41,747 bases of DNA from Candidatus Binatia bacterium (GCA_019749875.1 JAIEPK010000309.1:1-41747), one strand, 5' to 3'; shown: positions 17,532-27,686, counted from the stretch's first letter. Numbers and translations: made by a program. The notes: generated by a model not told the origin, from the letters alone.

Positions 17532-17768
17532 ATGGCTTCTGCAGTCGAGGCGAAGGTCAAAGAGATCGTTTGCGAGCAGCTCGGCGTCAGCGAGGACGAG
17601 GTGCAGCCGAACGCGTCGTTCATCGAGGATCTCGGCGCGGACTCGCTCGACATCGTCGAGCTCGTGATGGCGCTCGAGGAGGAGTACGACCTCGAGATCT
17701 CCGACGAGGAAGCGGAGAAGATCCGCACCGTCGGCGACGTCGTGACCTACATCGAAAGCCACAAGTGA
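17532..17768 (+). CDS. acpP: Acyl carrier protein
   Basis: 78 residues, acidic. [13 protein letters not shown] carries the serine that receives phosphopantetheine. A GGGAG ribosome binding site at 17520-17524 selects ATG 17532. TAGGAT at about 17514 could be a -10 element giving acpP its own promoter, as the 123-base gap after fabG also suggests. The next gene is glyA, overlapping by GTGA, whereas fabF normally follows acpP. Confidence 0.97.
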   Translation: MASAVEAKVKEIVCEQLGVSEDEVQPNASFIEDLGADSLDIVELVMALEEEYDLEISDEEAEKIRTVGDVVTYIESHK

Positions 17769-19015
17769 ACCCGATCGACGCAAGCCTCGCCGACGTCGAT
17801 CCCGCGATCGCAGCGGCGATCGCGCGGGAGCGTCGGCGTCAGGAAGACAATCTGGAGCTGATCCCGTCCGAGAACGCGGCGAGCCGTGCCGTGCTCGAGG
17901 CACAGGGATCGGTCCTGACCAACAAGTACGCCGAGGGCTATCCGGGCAAGCGCTACTACGGCGGGTGCGAGCACGTCGACGTGGTCGAGCAGCTCGCGAT
18001 CGATCGCGCGAAGACGCTGTTCGGTGCGGAGTTCGCCAACGTGCAGCCGCACTCCGGCTCGCAGGCGAACATGGCGGTGTACTTCTCGCAGCTGCAGCCG
18101 GGCGACACGATCCTGGCGATGAACCTGTCGCACGGCGGGCATCTGACGCACGGCAACCCGGCGAACTTCTCGGGCAAGTGGTTCAAGGTCGTGCCGTACG
18201 GCGTGCGCGAGGAGGACGAGCGCATCGACTACGATGCCGTCCGCGCGCTCGCGCGCGAGCACCGGCCGAAGCTGATCGTCGCGGGACACAGCGCGTACCC
18301 GCGCGTCGTCGACTTCGCGCCGTTCCGCGCCGCCGCCGACGAGGTCGGTGCCAAGCTCTTCGTCGACATGGCGCACTTCGCGGGGCTGGTCGCGGCGGGC
18401 GAGCATCCGTCGCCGGTTCCGCACGCCGACTTCGTCACGACCACCACGCACAAGACGCTGCGCGGCCCGCGCGGCGGCATGATCCTGGCCAAGGCCGCCG
18501 AGGAGAAGGCGATCAACAGCACCGTCTTCCCGGGCAACCAGGGCGGCCCGCTGATGCACGTGATCGCCGCGAAGGCCGTGGCGCTGCACGAGGCGGCGCA
18601 GCCGGCGTTCAAGGCGTATCAAGCGCAGGTGGTCAAGAATGCCCGCGCGCTCGCGGCGGGTCTGACCTCGCGCGGCTTCCGGCTGGTGTCGGGCGGTACC
18701 GACAACCACCTCCTGCTGATGGATCTGCGCAAGACCGAGATCACCGGGAAAGTCGCTCAGGAGACGCTCGACCTCGCGCGCATCACGGCGAACCGCAACA
18801 CGGTTCCGTTCGAGACGCGCTCGCCCTTCGTCACCAGCGGGCTGCGCATGGGCACGCCGACGGTCACCACGCGCGGCATGCGCGAGCCGGAGATGGACGA
18901 GATCGCGGACCTGATCGCGCGCGGCCTCGCGTCCGTCGGGGATCCGGCGGCGCTCGCCAAGATCGCCGAGGACACGACGGCGCTCTGTCGGCGCTTCCCG
19001 CTCTACCATCACTGA
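17765..19015 (+). CDS. glyA: Serine hydroxymethyltransferase
   Basis: 416 residues, GTG start overlapping the acpP stop. GlyA is a PLP enzyme that interconverts serine and glycine and supplies methylene-tetrahydrofolate. Visible: [35 protein letters not shown], the serine/PLP loop [21 protein letters not shown], and the PLP lysine in [14 protein letters not shown]. Normal length with all expected residues. Its place directly behind acpP fills the position where fabF-rpiB stand in related clusters. Confidence 0.97.
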   Translation: MNPIDASLADVDPAIAAAIARERRRQEDNLELIPSENAASRAVLEAQGSVLTNKYAEGYPGKRYYGGCEHVDVVEQLAIDRAKTLFGAEFANVQPHSGSQANMAVYFSQLQPGDTILAMNLSHGGHLTHGNPANFSGKWFKVVPYGVREEDERIDYDAVRALAREHRPKLIVAGHSAYPRVVDFAPFRAAADEVGAKLFVDMAHFAGLVAAGEHPSPVPHADFVTTTTHKTLRGPRGGMILAKAAEEKAINSTVFPGNQGGPLMHVIAAKAVALHEAAQPAFKAYQAQVVKNARALAAGLTSRGFRLVSGGTDNHLLLMDLRKTEITGKVAQETLDLARITANRNTVPFETRSPFVTSGLRMGTPTVTTRGMREPEMDEIADLIARGLASVGDPAALAKIAEDTTALCRRFPLYHH

Positions 19016-19030
19016 CGCCGCCGACGCGCG

Positions 19031-19570
19031 ATGAAGTGCCCCGCCTGCCGTGACCTGAACAACCGGGTCATCGACTCCCGGCTCGGCAAGGACGGGGACG
19101 TGATCCGCCGCCGCCGCGAGTGCGAGAAGTGCGGCCGTCGCTTCACGACCTACGAGCGCGTCGAGGACTACCTGCCGGCCGTGGTCAAGAAGGACGGCCG
19201 GCGCGAGCCCTTCGATCGCCTGAAGATCGTCGCGGGGCTCACCAAGGCCTGCGAGAAGCGGCCGGTGAGCATCGAGACCATCGAGGAGCACGTCGACCGC
19301 ATCGAGCGCGCCCTGCTGGACCGCGCCGAGCGGGAAGTCCCGAGCTCCGTCATCGGCGAGGCCGTCATGCAGGCGCTCTACGAGCTGGACACCGTCGCCT
19401 ACGTGCGCTTCGCGTCGGTGTACCGGTCGTTCCAGGACGTCGAGCAGTTCATGAACGAGCTCGAGGATCTGCTGCGCGAGCGCCGCAGCCAGCGGGGCCT
19501 GAAGAGCCGGCTGGCGAAGGCGATCAAGCCGCCGCGACCGGCGGCGCGCAAGCCGACGCGGGACGGATGA
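19031..19570 (+). CDS. nrdR: Transcriptional regulator NrdR
   Basis: 179 residues. NrdR is a zinc-ribbon and ATP-cone repressor of ribonucleotide reductase genes. [17 protein letters not shown] and [12 protein letters not shown] form the four-cysteine zinc ribbon; [18 protein letters not shown] begins the ATP-cone. A basic C-terminal tail of ~30 residues ([20 protein letters not shown]) extends past the family core. The glyA-nrdR-ribD order is widely conserved. It overlaps ribD by four bases. Confidence 0.96.
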   Translation: MKCPACRDLNNRVIDSRLGKDGDVIRRRRECEKCGRRFTTYERVEDYLPAVVKKDGRREPFDRLKIVAGLTKACEKRPVSIETIEEHVDRIERALLDRAEREVPSSVIGEAVMQALYELDTVAYVRFASVYRSFQDVEQFMNELEDLLRERRSQRGLKSRLAKAIKPPRPAARKPTRDG

Positions 19571-20679
19571 CGGCCCGCGACCACGCGAGCGCGCGCGACG
19601 CGGAGTTCATGCGCATGGCCCTCGCGCTCGCACGGCGCGGTCTCGGGCGGACGCGGCCGAACCCACCGGTGGGTGCGGTGGTGGTGCGTGGCGGGCGCGT
19701 GGTCGGCAGCGGGTGGCACCGGCGTGCCGGTACCGCGCATGCGGAAGCGATCGCGCTCGCGCAGGCGGGAAGTGCGGCGCGCGGGGCGACGCTCTACCTC
19801 ACGCTCGAGCCGTGCACGCATCAGGGACGGATGCCGCCGTGTGCGCCGCAGGTGATCGCGTCGGGCGTCGCGCGGGTGGTCATCGGCGCGATCGATCCGA
19901 ATCCGATCGTGAGCCGTCGCGGCATCGCGCAATTGCGCCGCTCGGGCGTCGCGGTGACCACCGGCGTGGAGGGCGAGGCCGCGCAGGAGCTGATCGCCGG
20001 CTTCGCGCGCCACGTGGTGAGCGGCCGTCCGTTCGTCCGGCTGAAGCTCGCCGCCTCGGCCGATGGCCGCATCGCGACGCGGACCGGTGCTTCGCGCTGG
20101 ATCACCGGAGCGCCTGCGCGCCGCGTGGTGCACCGCTGGCGCAACGAGATGGACGCGGTGCTGGTCGGCGTCGACACCGTGATCGCCGACGATCCCGAGC
20201 TGACCTGCCGGCGCGCCGGCGGGCGCGATCCGGTGCGCGTCGTCGTGGACGGCAGCCTGCGCATTCCGGCGCGTGCCCGTCTGCTGCACGACGGTCGCGC
20301 GCCGGTCTGGATCGCGACCCGAGCCCGGCACGATCGCGTACGCGCCGCGCGGCTCGAGCGCGCCGGTGCGACCATCCTCGCGATCCCGTCGCGCGGTCGA
20401 CACGTCGATCTGGGCGCGCTGCTCGTGGCGCTCGGCCGGCGCGACGTGACCAGCGTGCTGGTCGAGGCCGGCGCGCATCTGTCGGCCGCGCTGATCGCGG
20501 GCGGGCACGTGGACGAGCTGTGCTGGTTTTCGGCCCCGCTCTTGATCGGGGGCGACGGCTTGCCGATGATCGGCCCGTTGGGCGTGCGCTCGCTGCGCGG
20601 CGCGTTCCCGCTGGCGGATCTGCGGGTCGAGCGCGTGGGCGACGACCTGCTGCACACGGCGCGCGTCGAGGCCCGTTGA
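19567..20679 (+). CDS. ribD: Bifunctional pyrimidine deaminase/reductase RibD
   Basis: 370 residues. The N-terminal deaminase domain has the zinc motif HAEAIAL...[12 protein letters not shown]; the C-terminal reductase begins near residue 155 ([19 protein letters not shown], later [20 protein letters not shown]). It catalyses the second and third steps after GTP cyclohydrolase II in riboflavin synthesis. The [10 protein letters not shown] segment has Arg where most RibDs have Gly. ribE (riboflavin synthase), usually next, is absent and the RibBA-like gene follows after 7 bases. Confidence 0.95.
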   Translation: MTARDHASARDAEFMRMALALARRGLGRTRPNPPVGAVVVRGGRVVGSGWHRRAGTAHAEAIALAQAGSAARGATLYLTLEPCTHQGRMPPCAPQVIASGVARVVIGAIDPNPIVSRRGIAQLRRSGVAVTTGVEGEAAQELIAGFARHVVSGRPFVRLKLAASADGRIATRTGASRWITGAPARRVVHRWRNEMDAVLVGVDTVIADDPELTCRRAGGRDPVRVVVDGSLRIPARARLLHDGRAPVWIATRARHDRVRAARLERAGATILAIPSRGRHVDLGALLVALGRRDVTSVLVEAGAHLSAALIAGGHVDELCWFSAPLLIGGDGLPMIGPLGVRSLRGAFPLADLRVERVGDDLLHTARVEAR

Positions 20680-20686
20680 GGCAAAC

Positions 20687-21958
20687 GTGAAGAGCAACAG
20701 CGACTCGAAGATCCGGATCGCCCGCGGCGAGCAGAGCTTGCAGGCCGCGATGGCCGATCTCGCCGCCGGCAGGATGATCCTGGTGGTCGACGACGCGGAT
20801 CAGCCGCGCCAGGGCGAGGTCTGCGTCGCGGCGCAGCTCACGACGCAAGAGCACATCGGCTTCATGGCGGTGCACGCACGCGGGCTGGTCTGCCTGGCCG
20901 TGTTGCCGCCGACGCTGCTGCGGCTCGGCATCCCGCTGATGCCGGCCGATCGTGCCGCGGCCGAGTACGTCGCCTACGGTACGTCGTTCGAGGCGCGCCG
21001 CGGCGTCTCGACGGGCATCTCGGCGGCGGACCGGGCAGCGACCATCCGCGTCGCGATCGACGAGCGCAGCGGGCCGGCGGACATCGTCATGCCGGGGCAC
21101 GTGCCGCCGATCCAGGTCGCGCCGGGCGGAACGCTCGAGCGTCCCGGACGCATCGAGGCGGCGCTGGACGTGGTCCGGCTCGCAGCACTCCGGCCGGCGG
21201 CGACGGTGTGCACCGTTCTCGACCGCGAGGGCGAGGTCGCGCGCGGCGCGCTGCTGATCGCGTTCGCGCGCAAGCACAAGCTCAAGATGGTCTCGGTGGA
21301 CGCGGTGGTCCGGCACCGGCTGCGCACCGAGCTGCTGGTCGAGCGGCTCGACGAGCGCGAGCTCGACAGCGCCTACGGCGGGCGCTTCCGTGCGATCGCC
21401 TATCGCAACAAGGTCGACGACTCGGAGCACATGGCGCTGGTGCGGGGACGTCCGAAGCGCGACGAGGCGGTGTTGGTCCGGGTGCACTCGCAGTGCTTGA
21501 CGGGCGACGTGCTGGGGTCGCGGCGCTGCGACTGCGGCGAGCAGCTCGAGGCCGCGGTGCGCATGATCGCCGACGCCGGCCGCGGCGTGCTCGTGTATCT
21601 GCACCAGGAAGGGCGCGGCATCGGCCTTGCGAACAAGATCCGCGCCTACGCCCTGCAGGACAAGGGGCTCGACACCGTCGAGGCGAACCTCGAGCTCGGC
21701 TTCACCGACGATCCGCGCGACTACGGCATCAGCGCACAGATCCTGCGTGACCTCGGCATTTCGAGCGTCAAGCTGCTGACCAACAACGCGCGCAAGATCA
21801 GCGGCCTCACCAGCTACGGGATCCAGGTGACGGAGCGCGTTCCGATCGAGGCGGCGCCCCACCCGCTGAACATCGGCTACCTGCGGACGAAGCGGGCGAA
21901 GCTCGGGCATCTCTTGACCGGGCTCGAAGGGGGCGGTCGCCCGGAAGGAGAAGCCTGA
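20687..21958 (+). CDS. ribA: RibBA-like: inactive-looking DHBP synthase half, intact GTP cyclohydrolase II
   Basis: 423 residues. The C-terminal GTP cyclohydrolase II domain (about 215-410) is complete: zinc cysteines 270, 281 and 283 in [19 protein letters not shown], and [20 protein letters not shown]. The N-terminal domain has the fold of DHBP synthase ([22 protein letters not shown]) but the metal and catalytic motif DDEDRENEGD is [10 protein letters not shown] (35-44), the histidine of GHTEA is Arg155 (GRIEA), and the late CEL glutamate is Thr176. I infer that this half does not make DHBP and that only the ribA activity remains. It is flanked by ribD and ribH, with no gap before ribH. 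Confidence 0.9.
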   Translation: MKSNSDSKIRIARGEQSLQAAMADLAAGRMILVVDDADQPRQGEVCVAAQLTTQEHIGFMAVHARGLVCLAVLPPTLLRLGIPLMPADRAAAEYVAYGTSFEARRGVSTGISAADRAATIRVAIDERSGPADIVMPGHVPPIQVAPGGTLERPGRIEAALDVVRLAALRPAATVCTVLDREGEVARGALLIAFARKHKLKMVSVDAVVRHRLRTELLVERLDERELDSAYGGRFRAIAYRNKVDDSEHMALVRGRPKRDEAVLVRVHSQCLTGDVLGSRRCDCGEQLEAAVRMIADAGRGVLVYLHQEGRGIGLANKIRAYALQDKGLDTVEANLELGFTDDPRDYGISAQILRDLGISSVKLLTNNARKISGLTSYGIQVTERVPIEAAPHPLNIGYLRTKRAKLGHLLTGLEGGGRPEGEA

Positions 21959-22432
21959 GTGCGCGAGATCGTCGGCAAGCCGTCGGGCGCGGGCGTGCGC
22001 ATCGCGATCGTGGTGGCGCGCTTCAACCGCTCGGTCACCGAGTCGTTGCTCGACGGTGCGCTCGAGGGCCTGCGTGCGCACGGCGTCGCGGACGACGCCG
22101 TGGACGTGCTGCGCGTCCCGGGCGCGTTCGAGATCACCGTCGCGGCCGAGCATTGTGCGGCGAGCGGCCGTTATGCCGCGATCGTCTGCCTCGGCGCCGT
22201 CGTGCGCGGCGAGACGCCGCACTTCGAGTTCATCTCGCGCGAAGTGAGCCGCGGCGTGAACGACGTCGCATGCCGGCACCGGATCCCGGTCGCGTTCGGC
22301 GTGCTCACCACCGACAACATGGAGCAGGCGCTCGCCCGGGCCGGTGAGGGGCACGGAAACAAGGGCTACGAGGCGGCGGTCACGGCGCTCGAGATGGCCG
22401 CGCTGCTGCGCGAGCACGCGCGGCTCGGCTGA
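21959..22432 (+). CDS. ribH: Lumazine synthase
   Basis: 157 residues, GTG start directly after the ribBA stop with GGAAGGAGAAG upstream. RibH joins DHBP and the RibD product to make 6,7-dimethyl-8-ribityllumazine. Motifs: [28 protein letters not shown], and [15 protein letters not shown] with the catalytic histidine. It needs DHBP, which must come from another enzyme if the upstream RibB-like half is inactive. Confidence 0.96.
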   Translation: MREIVGKPSGAGVRIAIVVARFNRSVTESLLDGALEGLRAHGVADDAVDVLRVPGAFEITVAAEHCAASGRYAAIVCLGAVVRGETPHFEFISREVSRGVNDVACRHRIPVAFGVLTTDNMEQALARAGEGHGNKGYEAAVTALEMAALLREHARLG

Positions 22433-22447
22433 GGCCGGAGCGGTCCG

Positions 22448-22915
22448 ATGAAGGGGACGCTGAATGCCCGCCGCAGGGCGCGCGAGCTCGCCGTGCAGGC
22501 GCTCTACCAGATGGACGTCGCCGGCGTCGGGCAGGAGCAGGCGCTCGCGACGGCGCTGCGCATGACGGGCCCCGACGAAGCGCTGCCGGAGGAAGCGGCG
22601 CCGCCCGACGAGATCGACGTCGCGTATGCCGAGCGTCTGGTCAGCACGGTGAGCGCCGATCGTCCGCGCTACGACGCCCTGATCGCCGGCTCGCTCGCCA
22701 ACTGGCGCCTCGATCGCATCGGCCGGCTGGACGCACAGATCCTGCGCGTCGGTGCGGCCGAGCTCGCGAACCACCTGGCGCCGAAGCCGGTGGTCATCGA
22801 CGAGGCCGTGGAGATCGCGCGCGACTACTGCGGCGACGAGGCGCGCGCCTTCGTCAACGGCGTGCTCGACGGCGTCGCACGCGCACTGGAAGCGTCCGGG
22901 GAGATCCTCTCGTGA
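22448..22915 (+). CDS. nusB: Transcription antitermination factor NusB
   Basis: 155 residues. NusB binds boxA RNA with S10 in rRNA antitermination. It starts with the Arg-rich [17 protein letters not shown], and later [24 protein letters not shown] and [27 protein letters not shown] are family hallmarks. ribH-nusB linkage is common. The stop overlaps the leuS GTG by four bases. Confidence 0.94.
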   Translation: MKGTLNARRRARELAVQALYQMDVAGVGQEQALATALRMTGPDEALPEEAAPPDEIDVAYAERLVSTVSADRPRYDALIAGSLANWRLDRIGRLDAQILRVGAAELANHLAPKPVVIDEAVEIARDYCGDEARAFVNGVLDGVARALEASGEILS

Positions 22916-25584
22916 GCCTTCGTTTCGATCCTGCCATCGAGCCTCGCTGGCGTGAGTTCTGGGCGCGCGAAGGCATCTTCCGCGCCGGGCGCCGGCCGGG
23001 CGCTCCGCGGCGCTACATCCTCGAGATGTTCCCGTACCCCAGCGGCGACCTGCACATGGGGCACGGCAAGAACTACTTCATCGGCGACGCGCTCACCCGC
23101 TACTGGGTGATGCGCGGCCACGACGTGCTGCACCCGTTCGGCTGGGACGCTTTCGGCCTGCCGGCGGAGAACGCCGCGATCAAGTTCAAGACCCACCCGC
23201 GCGCCTGGACCCTGCGCAACATCGAGGAGTCGAAGAGCTCGCTCGACATCGCGGGCATCATGTACGACTGGTCGCGCGAGGTGACCACCTGCGAGCCGGA
23301 CTACTACCGGTGGACGCAGGAGCTCTTTCTGCTGCTCTACGAGCGCGGCCTCGCGTATCGCGCCAAGGCGACGGTCAACTGGGACCCGGTCGATCAGACC
23401 GTGCTCGCCAACGAGCAGGTCGACGCCTCGGGCCGCAGCTGGCGCAGCGGCGCGCTGGTCGAGAAGCGTGAGCTGTCGCAGTGGTTCTTCAAGATCACCG
23501 ACTACGCGCAGCGGCTGCTCGACGACATCGACAAGCTCGATGCCTGGCCCGAGAAGGTCCGGGCGATGCAGCGCAACTGGATCGGCCGCAGCGAGGGCGC
23601 CGAGGTCGAGTTCGACGTCGCGGGTCGCGACGAGCGCATCACCGTGTTCACCACGCGGCCCGACACTCTGTTCGGTGCGACGTTCCTGGTGCTCGCACCG
23701 GAGCACCCGCTGGTCGCGCAGCTCGTGACCGATGCGAACCGCGCGGCCGTCGACGCGTACGTCGCACAGGCGCGCCGGCGCAGCGAGATCGATCGTCAGA
23801 GCACCGAGCGCGAGAAGACCGGCGTCGCACTCGGAGCGTCGTGCGTGAACCCGGTGAACGGGCGCGAGATCCCGATCTGGATCGCCGACTACGTGCTGAT
23901 GGGCTACGGCACCGGCGCGATCATGGCGGTGCCGGCGCACGACGAGCGCGATTTCGCCTTCGCGCGCACGTTCGGCATCGACGTCGTCCCGGTCATCGCA
24001 CCGCGCGGCGGCTCGATCGACGCGGCCTCGATGACCGAGGCGTTCACCGAGGAAGGCGTCATGCAGGCGTCCGGCCGCTTCGACGGCCAGGACAACCGCG
24101 AGGCGGGCAGGGCGATCGTCGCGTGGCTCGCGGAGAGCGGCCGCGCGCGTCCCAAGGTGACGTTCCGCCTGCGCGATTGGCTGGTCAGCCGTCAGCGCTA
24201 CTGGGGTGCCCCGATCCCGATGCTGCACCGTGCGGACGGCACGATCGTCGCGGTGCCGCGCGACCAGCTGCCGGTGCTGCTGCCGGCGATCGACGACTAC
24301 CTGCCGAAGGGCCGCTCGCCGCTCGCCTCGAGCGAGACCTTCGTGAACGCGCAGGATCCCGTCACCGGCGAGCCGGTGCAGCGCGACACCGACACCATGG
24401 ACACCTTCGTCGACTCGTCCTGGTACTTTTTGCGCTACGCCGATGCGCAGAACCAACAGGCGCTGTGGTCGAAGGACGCCATCGCGCGCTGGATGCCGGT
24501 CGACCAGTACATCGGCGGCGTCGAGCACGCGATCCTGCACCTGTTGTACTCGCGCTTCGTCACGAAGGTCCTCTTCGACGCCGGACTCGTGCCCGAGGAC
24601 GAGCCGTTCCGGGCGTTGTTCACGCAGGGCATGGTCCAGCGCCGCGTTCTGACGCCGCTCGAGGTTGCGCCCGACGGCCGCTTGATCGCGCCCGAGGAGC
24701 TGGTGAAGGCGATCGGTGTGTCTGCGGAGCCGCTCGCGCGCGACGAGATGGCCCGCGCGCTGCGCGAGCGCAGCTATGCGCTCGTCGACCGCGACGGCGC
24801 GCCCGCCGCGCAGAGCGGCCCGGTCACGATGAGCAAGAGCGCGGGCAACGGCGTGCCGATGGGCCCGTTCGTCCGCGAGCACGGCTCCGACGTCGCGCGC
24901 ATCACGATCCTCTTCGCCGCACCACCCGAGAACAACATGGAGTGGAGCGACGAGGGTGTCGGCGGCGCGGAGCGCTTCCTGAACCGAGTCGTCGCCTTGT
25001 TCGGCGGGGACCGCGAAGCCGTGTCGGCGCTGCGTGCCGAGGTCGGCAGCGACGGCCTCGATGCGATTCTGCTGGAGTCGTCGGGTCTCGACGACGCCTC
25101 GGCGGCGCTGCGGCGCCGGCTGCATGCGACGATCAAGAAGGTCACGCTCGACACCGAGCACTTCGGCTTCAACACGGCGCTCGCAGCGCTCATGGAGCTG
25201 CTCAACGAGGCGAGTCGCCAGCGTGCCGCGGCCGGGAGCGCGACGCGTCTCTTCTGCGCCACGGCCTGGACGTTCGCGCGCCTGCTCGCGCCCTTCGCGC
25301 CGCATCTCGCCGAGGAGCTGCACGCCTGGTTCGGAGGCCGCGGCTCCATCTACGACGCCGGCTGGCCGGCGTGGGACGAGGCCGCGCTGACCGCCGACAC
25401 GATCGAGATCGTCCTGCAGGTCAACGGCAAGCTGCGCGACAAGCTCGTCGTGCCGCGCGACGTCGCCGAGGACGATGTGAAGGCCCGCGCGCTCGCGAGC
25501 GCGAAGGTCCAGGAGTCGATGGGCGGCAAGCCGCTGCGCAAGGTGATCGTCGTTCCGGGCAAGCTCGTGAATCTGGTAGTGTGA
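22912..25584 (+). CDS. leuS: Leucyl-tRNA synthetase
   Basis: 890 residues, class Ia synthetase with a GTG start overlapping nusB. The HIGH motif is [14 protein letters not shown] (His48 to His51), the CP1 editing domain covers roughly 220-420 (including [20 protein letters not shown]), and the KMSKS loop is MSKSAGNG at Met640. It is a little longer than the common 820-870; extra residues lie between FTQGMV and MSKS (about 570-638). The C-terminal tRNA-binding domain ends [14 protein letters not shown]. Confidence 0.97.
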   Translation: MSLRFDPAIEPRWREFWAREGIFRAGRRPGAPRRYILEMFPYPSGDLHMGHGKNYFIGDALTRYWVMRGHDVLHPFGWDAFGLPAENAAIKFKTHPRAWTLRNIEESKSSLDIAGIMYDWSREVTTCEPDYYRWTQELFLLLYERGLAYRAKATVNWDPVDQTVLANEQVDASGRSWRSGALVEKRELSQWFFKITDYAQRLLDDIDKLDAWPEKVRAMQRNWIGRSEGAEVEFDVAGRDERITVFTTRPDTLFGATFLVLAPEHPLVAQLVTDANRAAVDAYVAQARRRSEIDRQSTEREKTGVALGASCVNPVNGREIPIWIADYVLMGYGTGAIMAVPAHDERDFAFARTFGIDVVPVIAPRGGSIDAASMTEAFTEEGVMQASGRFDGQDNREAGRAIVAWLAESGRARPKVTFRLRDWLVSRQRYWGAPIPMLHRADGTIVAVPRDQLPVLLPAIDDYLPKGRSPLASSETFVNAQDPVTGEPVQRDTDTMDTFVDSSWYFLRYADAQNQQALWSKDAIARWMPVDQYIGGVEHAILHLLYSRFVTKVLFDAGLVPEDEPFRALFTQGMVQRRVLTPLEVAPDGRLIAPEELVKAIGVSAEPLARDEMARALRERSYALVDRDGAPAAQSGPVTMSKSAGNGVPMGPFVREHGSDVARITILFAAPPENNMEWSDEGVGGAERFLNRVVALFGGDREAVSALRAEVGSDGLDAILLESSGLDDASAALRRRLHATIKKVTLDTEHFGFNTALAALMELLNEASRQRAAAGSATRLFCATAWTFARLLAPFAPHLAEELHAWFGGRGSIYDAGWPAWDEAALTADTIEIVLQVNGKLRDKLVVPRDVAEDDVKARALASAKVQESMGGKPLRKVIVVPGKLVNLVV

Positions 25585-25589
25585 CGCCG

Positions 25590-26195
25590 ATGCCGGCACG
25601 TCTCGCTCATCGCGTCGTGGTCCTCGCGTGCACTCTCGCGCTGCTCGCGACGGCGGACTGTGGCTACCACTTCCCCGGCGAGGGGACGCTGCCGAACGGC
25701 GCGACCAGCCTGCACGTCGCGAAGTTCGACAACCGGACGCGCGACGCCGGCCTCGAGAACTACCTGCTCGAGGCGATCCAGACGGAGATCGCACGCCGCG
25801 GCAAGTTCACGCTCGAAGACGACCGGACGACCGCGCAGCTGACGCTCGAGGGCGCGATCCTGTCGATCGAGCGACGCCCGGTCGCGTTCTCCAGCAGCGA
25901 CGAGGCGCTGCAGTACCAGACCTTCGTGACGATCAGCGCGGTGCTGCGCGACACGCGCGACAACAAGGCCGTGTGGCGCATCGCGGCGCTGCGCGAGGGC
26001 GATTCGTACGGTGCGACCTCGAATACGGTGGTCACCGACTCGCCGGACTTCCTCACCGGCTCGACGCTCAACTCCAAGGACGTGGCGCAGCTCTCCGACG
26101 TCCAGCTCTCGGAATCGCAGGAGCGCGAGGCGCTCGACCGCGTGTTCCAGAACACCTCGCGCGACCTCTACAACGCGATGGTGGAGAACTTCTGA
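25590..26195 (+). CDS. lptE: LptE-like LPS-assembly lipoprotein
   Basis: 201 residues. After a hydrophobic signal (VVVLACTLALLATADCGYHF) comes the CGYHFPGEGTLP start typical of LptE, the outer-membrane plug of the LptD transporter; FDNRTRDAGLENYLLEAIQTEI matches the conserved central helix region. The residue before the lipobox cysteine is Asp, which is unusual for signal peptidase II. GTG 25581, overlapping the leuS stop as GTGA, is an equally possible start. The leuS-lptE-holA-rpsT order is conserved in many diderms. Confidence 0.85.
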   Translation: MPARLAHRVVVLACTLALLATADCGYHFPGEGTLPNGATSLHVAKFDNRTRDAGLENYLLEAIQTEIARRGKFTLEDDRTTAQLTLEGAILSIERRPVAFSSSDEALQYQTFVTISAVLRDTRDNKAVWRIAALREGDSYGATSNTVVTDSPDFLTGSTLNSKDVAQLSDVQLSESQEREALDRVFQNTSRDLYNAMVENF

Positions 26196-26215
26196 CGAAG
26201 ACGCGCGGCACCCCG

Positions 26216-27253
26216 GTGCGAGGCGGCGACGCGCGTGCCGGCGGTGCGCGCGAGAGCGGCGCAGCGAGCGGCGGCCCCGCCGCCGCGACGGGCAGCGTGC
26301 TGCTGCTCACCGGCGACGGTCTGCTGGTCGATCGTCGGCTCGCCGAGATCCAAGCGGGCTCCGTCGGTGCGAATCCGGCCTTCGGTGCGTTCGAGCTCCT
26401 GCAGGGTGATCAGGCGACGCTCGAGGACGTCATGACCGCGGTGAGGACGTTCTCGCCGACCGGCAGCAGGCTCGTCGTGCTGCGTCGCGCCGAGCGTCTG
26501 CGCGAGGAGGCGCAGAAGGCACTCGCCGCGGTGCTCGACGAGATCCCCGCTGGAGCACGGCTGGTGCTGGTCGCGCTCGAGCCGGACATGCGAAAGTCGT
26601 TGTTCGCGGCACTCGCCAAGCGCGGTGCGGTCGAGCAGCTCGAGCTCGGCCACGCGCGCGACGCCGCGGGCACGCGCCGCGCCGTGATCGCGCTCGCCGG
26701 AAAGATGGCGCGCGAGCTGAAGCTTCGGCTCGGCGCCGGCGCCGTCGAGGCGCTGGTCGACCACGTCGGGAACGAGCCGCAGCTGCTCGCGCGCGAGATC
26801 GAGAAGCTCGCGCTGCGCTTCCCGGACGTCGAGATCGGTCCCGAGCAGGTGCTCGACACGGTGAGCGGCGAGCGCAGCCCGGTCGCCTTCGCCCTCGAGG
26901 GCGCGGTCCGTGACCGGCGCGTCGCGCATGCCGTCGCCGCGCTGCGCCGGGCGCTGGGACAGGGAGACCGTCCGGAGCTCTTGGTCGGGCAGATCGCGTC
27001 CGAGCTTCGCGCGCTGCTGCGGGCGCGCGCGCTGCTCGACTCCGGCATGGACGAGGAGTCGGTGAAGCGCACGCTCGGCGGGCGCGGCTTCTATGTCGTG
27101 CCGCGCGCCCGGAATTATCGCCGGGCCGAGCTCGAGCGCGCACTGCGCGCGCTCGGCGAGGTCGACGTCGCGGCCAAGACGGGCGGCGGCGCGGTGCCGG
27201 CCCGTCTGGAAAAGGTCCTGCTCGATCTGCGCCCGCCGCGCGCGACGTCCTGA
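26216..27253 (+). CDS. holA: DNA polymerase III subunit delta
   Basis: 345 residues from GTG 26216, close to the family's usual ~340. HolA is the clamp-loader subunit that opens the beta clamp. VLLLTGDGLLVDRRLAEI opens the core; RLVVLRRAERLREEAQKAL, LLAREIEKLALRFPD and the helical C-terminal collar (PVAFALEGAVRDRRVAHAVA) fit. The start is uncertain because no ATG or good ribosome binding site is present; GTG 26297 is another option. It lies 20 bases behind lptE. Confidence 0.85.
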   Translation: MRGGDARAGGARESGAASGGPAAATGSVLLLTGDGLLVDRRLAEIQAGSVGANPAFGAFELLQGDQATLEDVMTAVRTFSPTGSRLVVLRRAERLREEAQKALAAVLDEIPAGARLVLVALEPDMRKSLFAALAKRGAVEQLELGHARDAAGTRRAVIALAGKMARELKLRLGAGAVEALVDHVGNEPQLLAREIEKLALRFPDVEIGPEQVLDTVSGERSPVAFALEGAVRDRRVAHAVAALRRALGQGDRPELLVGQIASELRALLRARALLDSGMDEESVKRTLGGRGFYVVPRARNYRRAELERALRALGEVDVAAKTGGGAVPARLEKVLLDLRPPRATS

Positions 27254-27272
27254 CCGGCGGGCCCGCGCGTCA

Positions 27273-27319
27273 GATGGAACATCGCTGCCAGTTCCATCCT
27301 TCGGGGCCGGCGAAGCCGG
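27273..27319. terminator. Hairpins between convergent holA and rpsT
   Basis: GATGGAAC (27273-27280) pairs perfectly with GTTCCATC (27291-27298) around a 10-base loop, and CCGGC (27307-27311) pairs with GCCGG (27315-27319) around GAA. Lying between two stop codons, they may end transcription in both directions; there is no T-run. Confidence 0.45.
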
Positions 27320-27327
27320 TGATGACG

Positions 27328-27591
27328 TCAGCCGAGCTTCGCGACCTGCTTGGCGAGGCGGGAGATGCGCCGGGCGGCCGCGTTCTTGTGCAGCACGCCC
27401 TTGCTGGCGGCCTTGTCGAGCGTCGACGCGACCTTGGGCAGCGCTTCGCGCGCGTTGGCGGCGTCGCTCTGGCCGACCAGCGTGCGAAGCTTCTTCACTT
27501 CGGTGCGGACGTGGCTCCGGACCGCCTGATTGCGGGCCGCGCGCTTGACCGACTGACGATGTCTCTTCTCTGCGGACGGATGATTGGCCAT
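27328..27591 (-). CDS. rpsT: 30S ribosomal protein S20
   Basis: 87 residues, strongly basic. MANHPSAEKRHRQSVKRAARN is the S20 start, and DKAASKGVLHKNAAARRISRLAK is its conserved C-terminal helix. The ribosome binding site GAGGGAT lies partly inside a perfect hairpin (see 27597). It is convergent to holA, as in many genomes. Confidence 0.97.
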   Translation of the reverse strand: MANHPSAEKRHRQSVKRAARNQAVRSHVRTEVKKLRTLVGQSDAANAREALPKVASTLDKAASKGVLHKNAAARRISRLAKQVAKLG

Positions 27592-27596
27592 GGATC

Positions 27597-27613
27597 CCTC
27601 GTTGGAAACGAGG
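27597..27613 (-). promoter_or_regulatory. Hairpin covering the rpsT ribosome binding site
   Basis: On the minus strand CCTCGTT, loop TCC, AACGAGG forms a perfect 7-bp stem whose 3' arm is the GAGG of the rpsT Shine-Dalgarno sequence; the ATG follows five bases later. S20 controls its own translation in E. coli, so a similar switch is possible. The proposed promoter start would fall inside the 5' arm, which weakens this idea. Confidence 0.4.
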
Positions 27614-27615
27614 CC

Positions 27616-27643
27616 GTTTAGCCTTTGGCGCCGGGGGCTTCAA
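27616..27643 (-). promoter_or_regulatory. Possible rpsT promoter
   Basis: Minus-strand TTGAAG (27638-27643) and CTAAAC (27616-27621) are 16 bases apart. The predicted transcription start is near 27609. Confidence 0.45.
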
Positions 27644-27686
27644 GCCATGGCGGCGCGCCTGCCCCGCAATGGTCGCACCGGCAGAA

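Noticed and set aside
19568-22432. FMN riboswitch before the rib genes
   Set aside because: ribD overlaps nrdR and the other rib genes are separated by at most a few bases; there is no leader in which an RFN element could fit.
20102-22774. 890-codon minus-strand ORF across ribD-ribH
   Set aside because: It lies entirely opposite well-identified genes and has low-complexity, Arg/His-rich text without domains.
22825-25794. 989-codon minus-strand ORF opposite leuS
   Set aside because: Antisense shadow; leuS on the plus strand has all its motifs.
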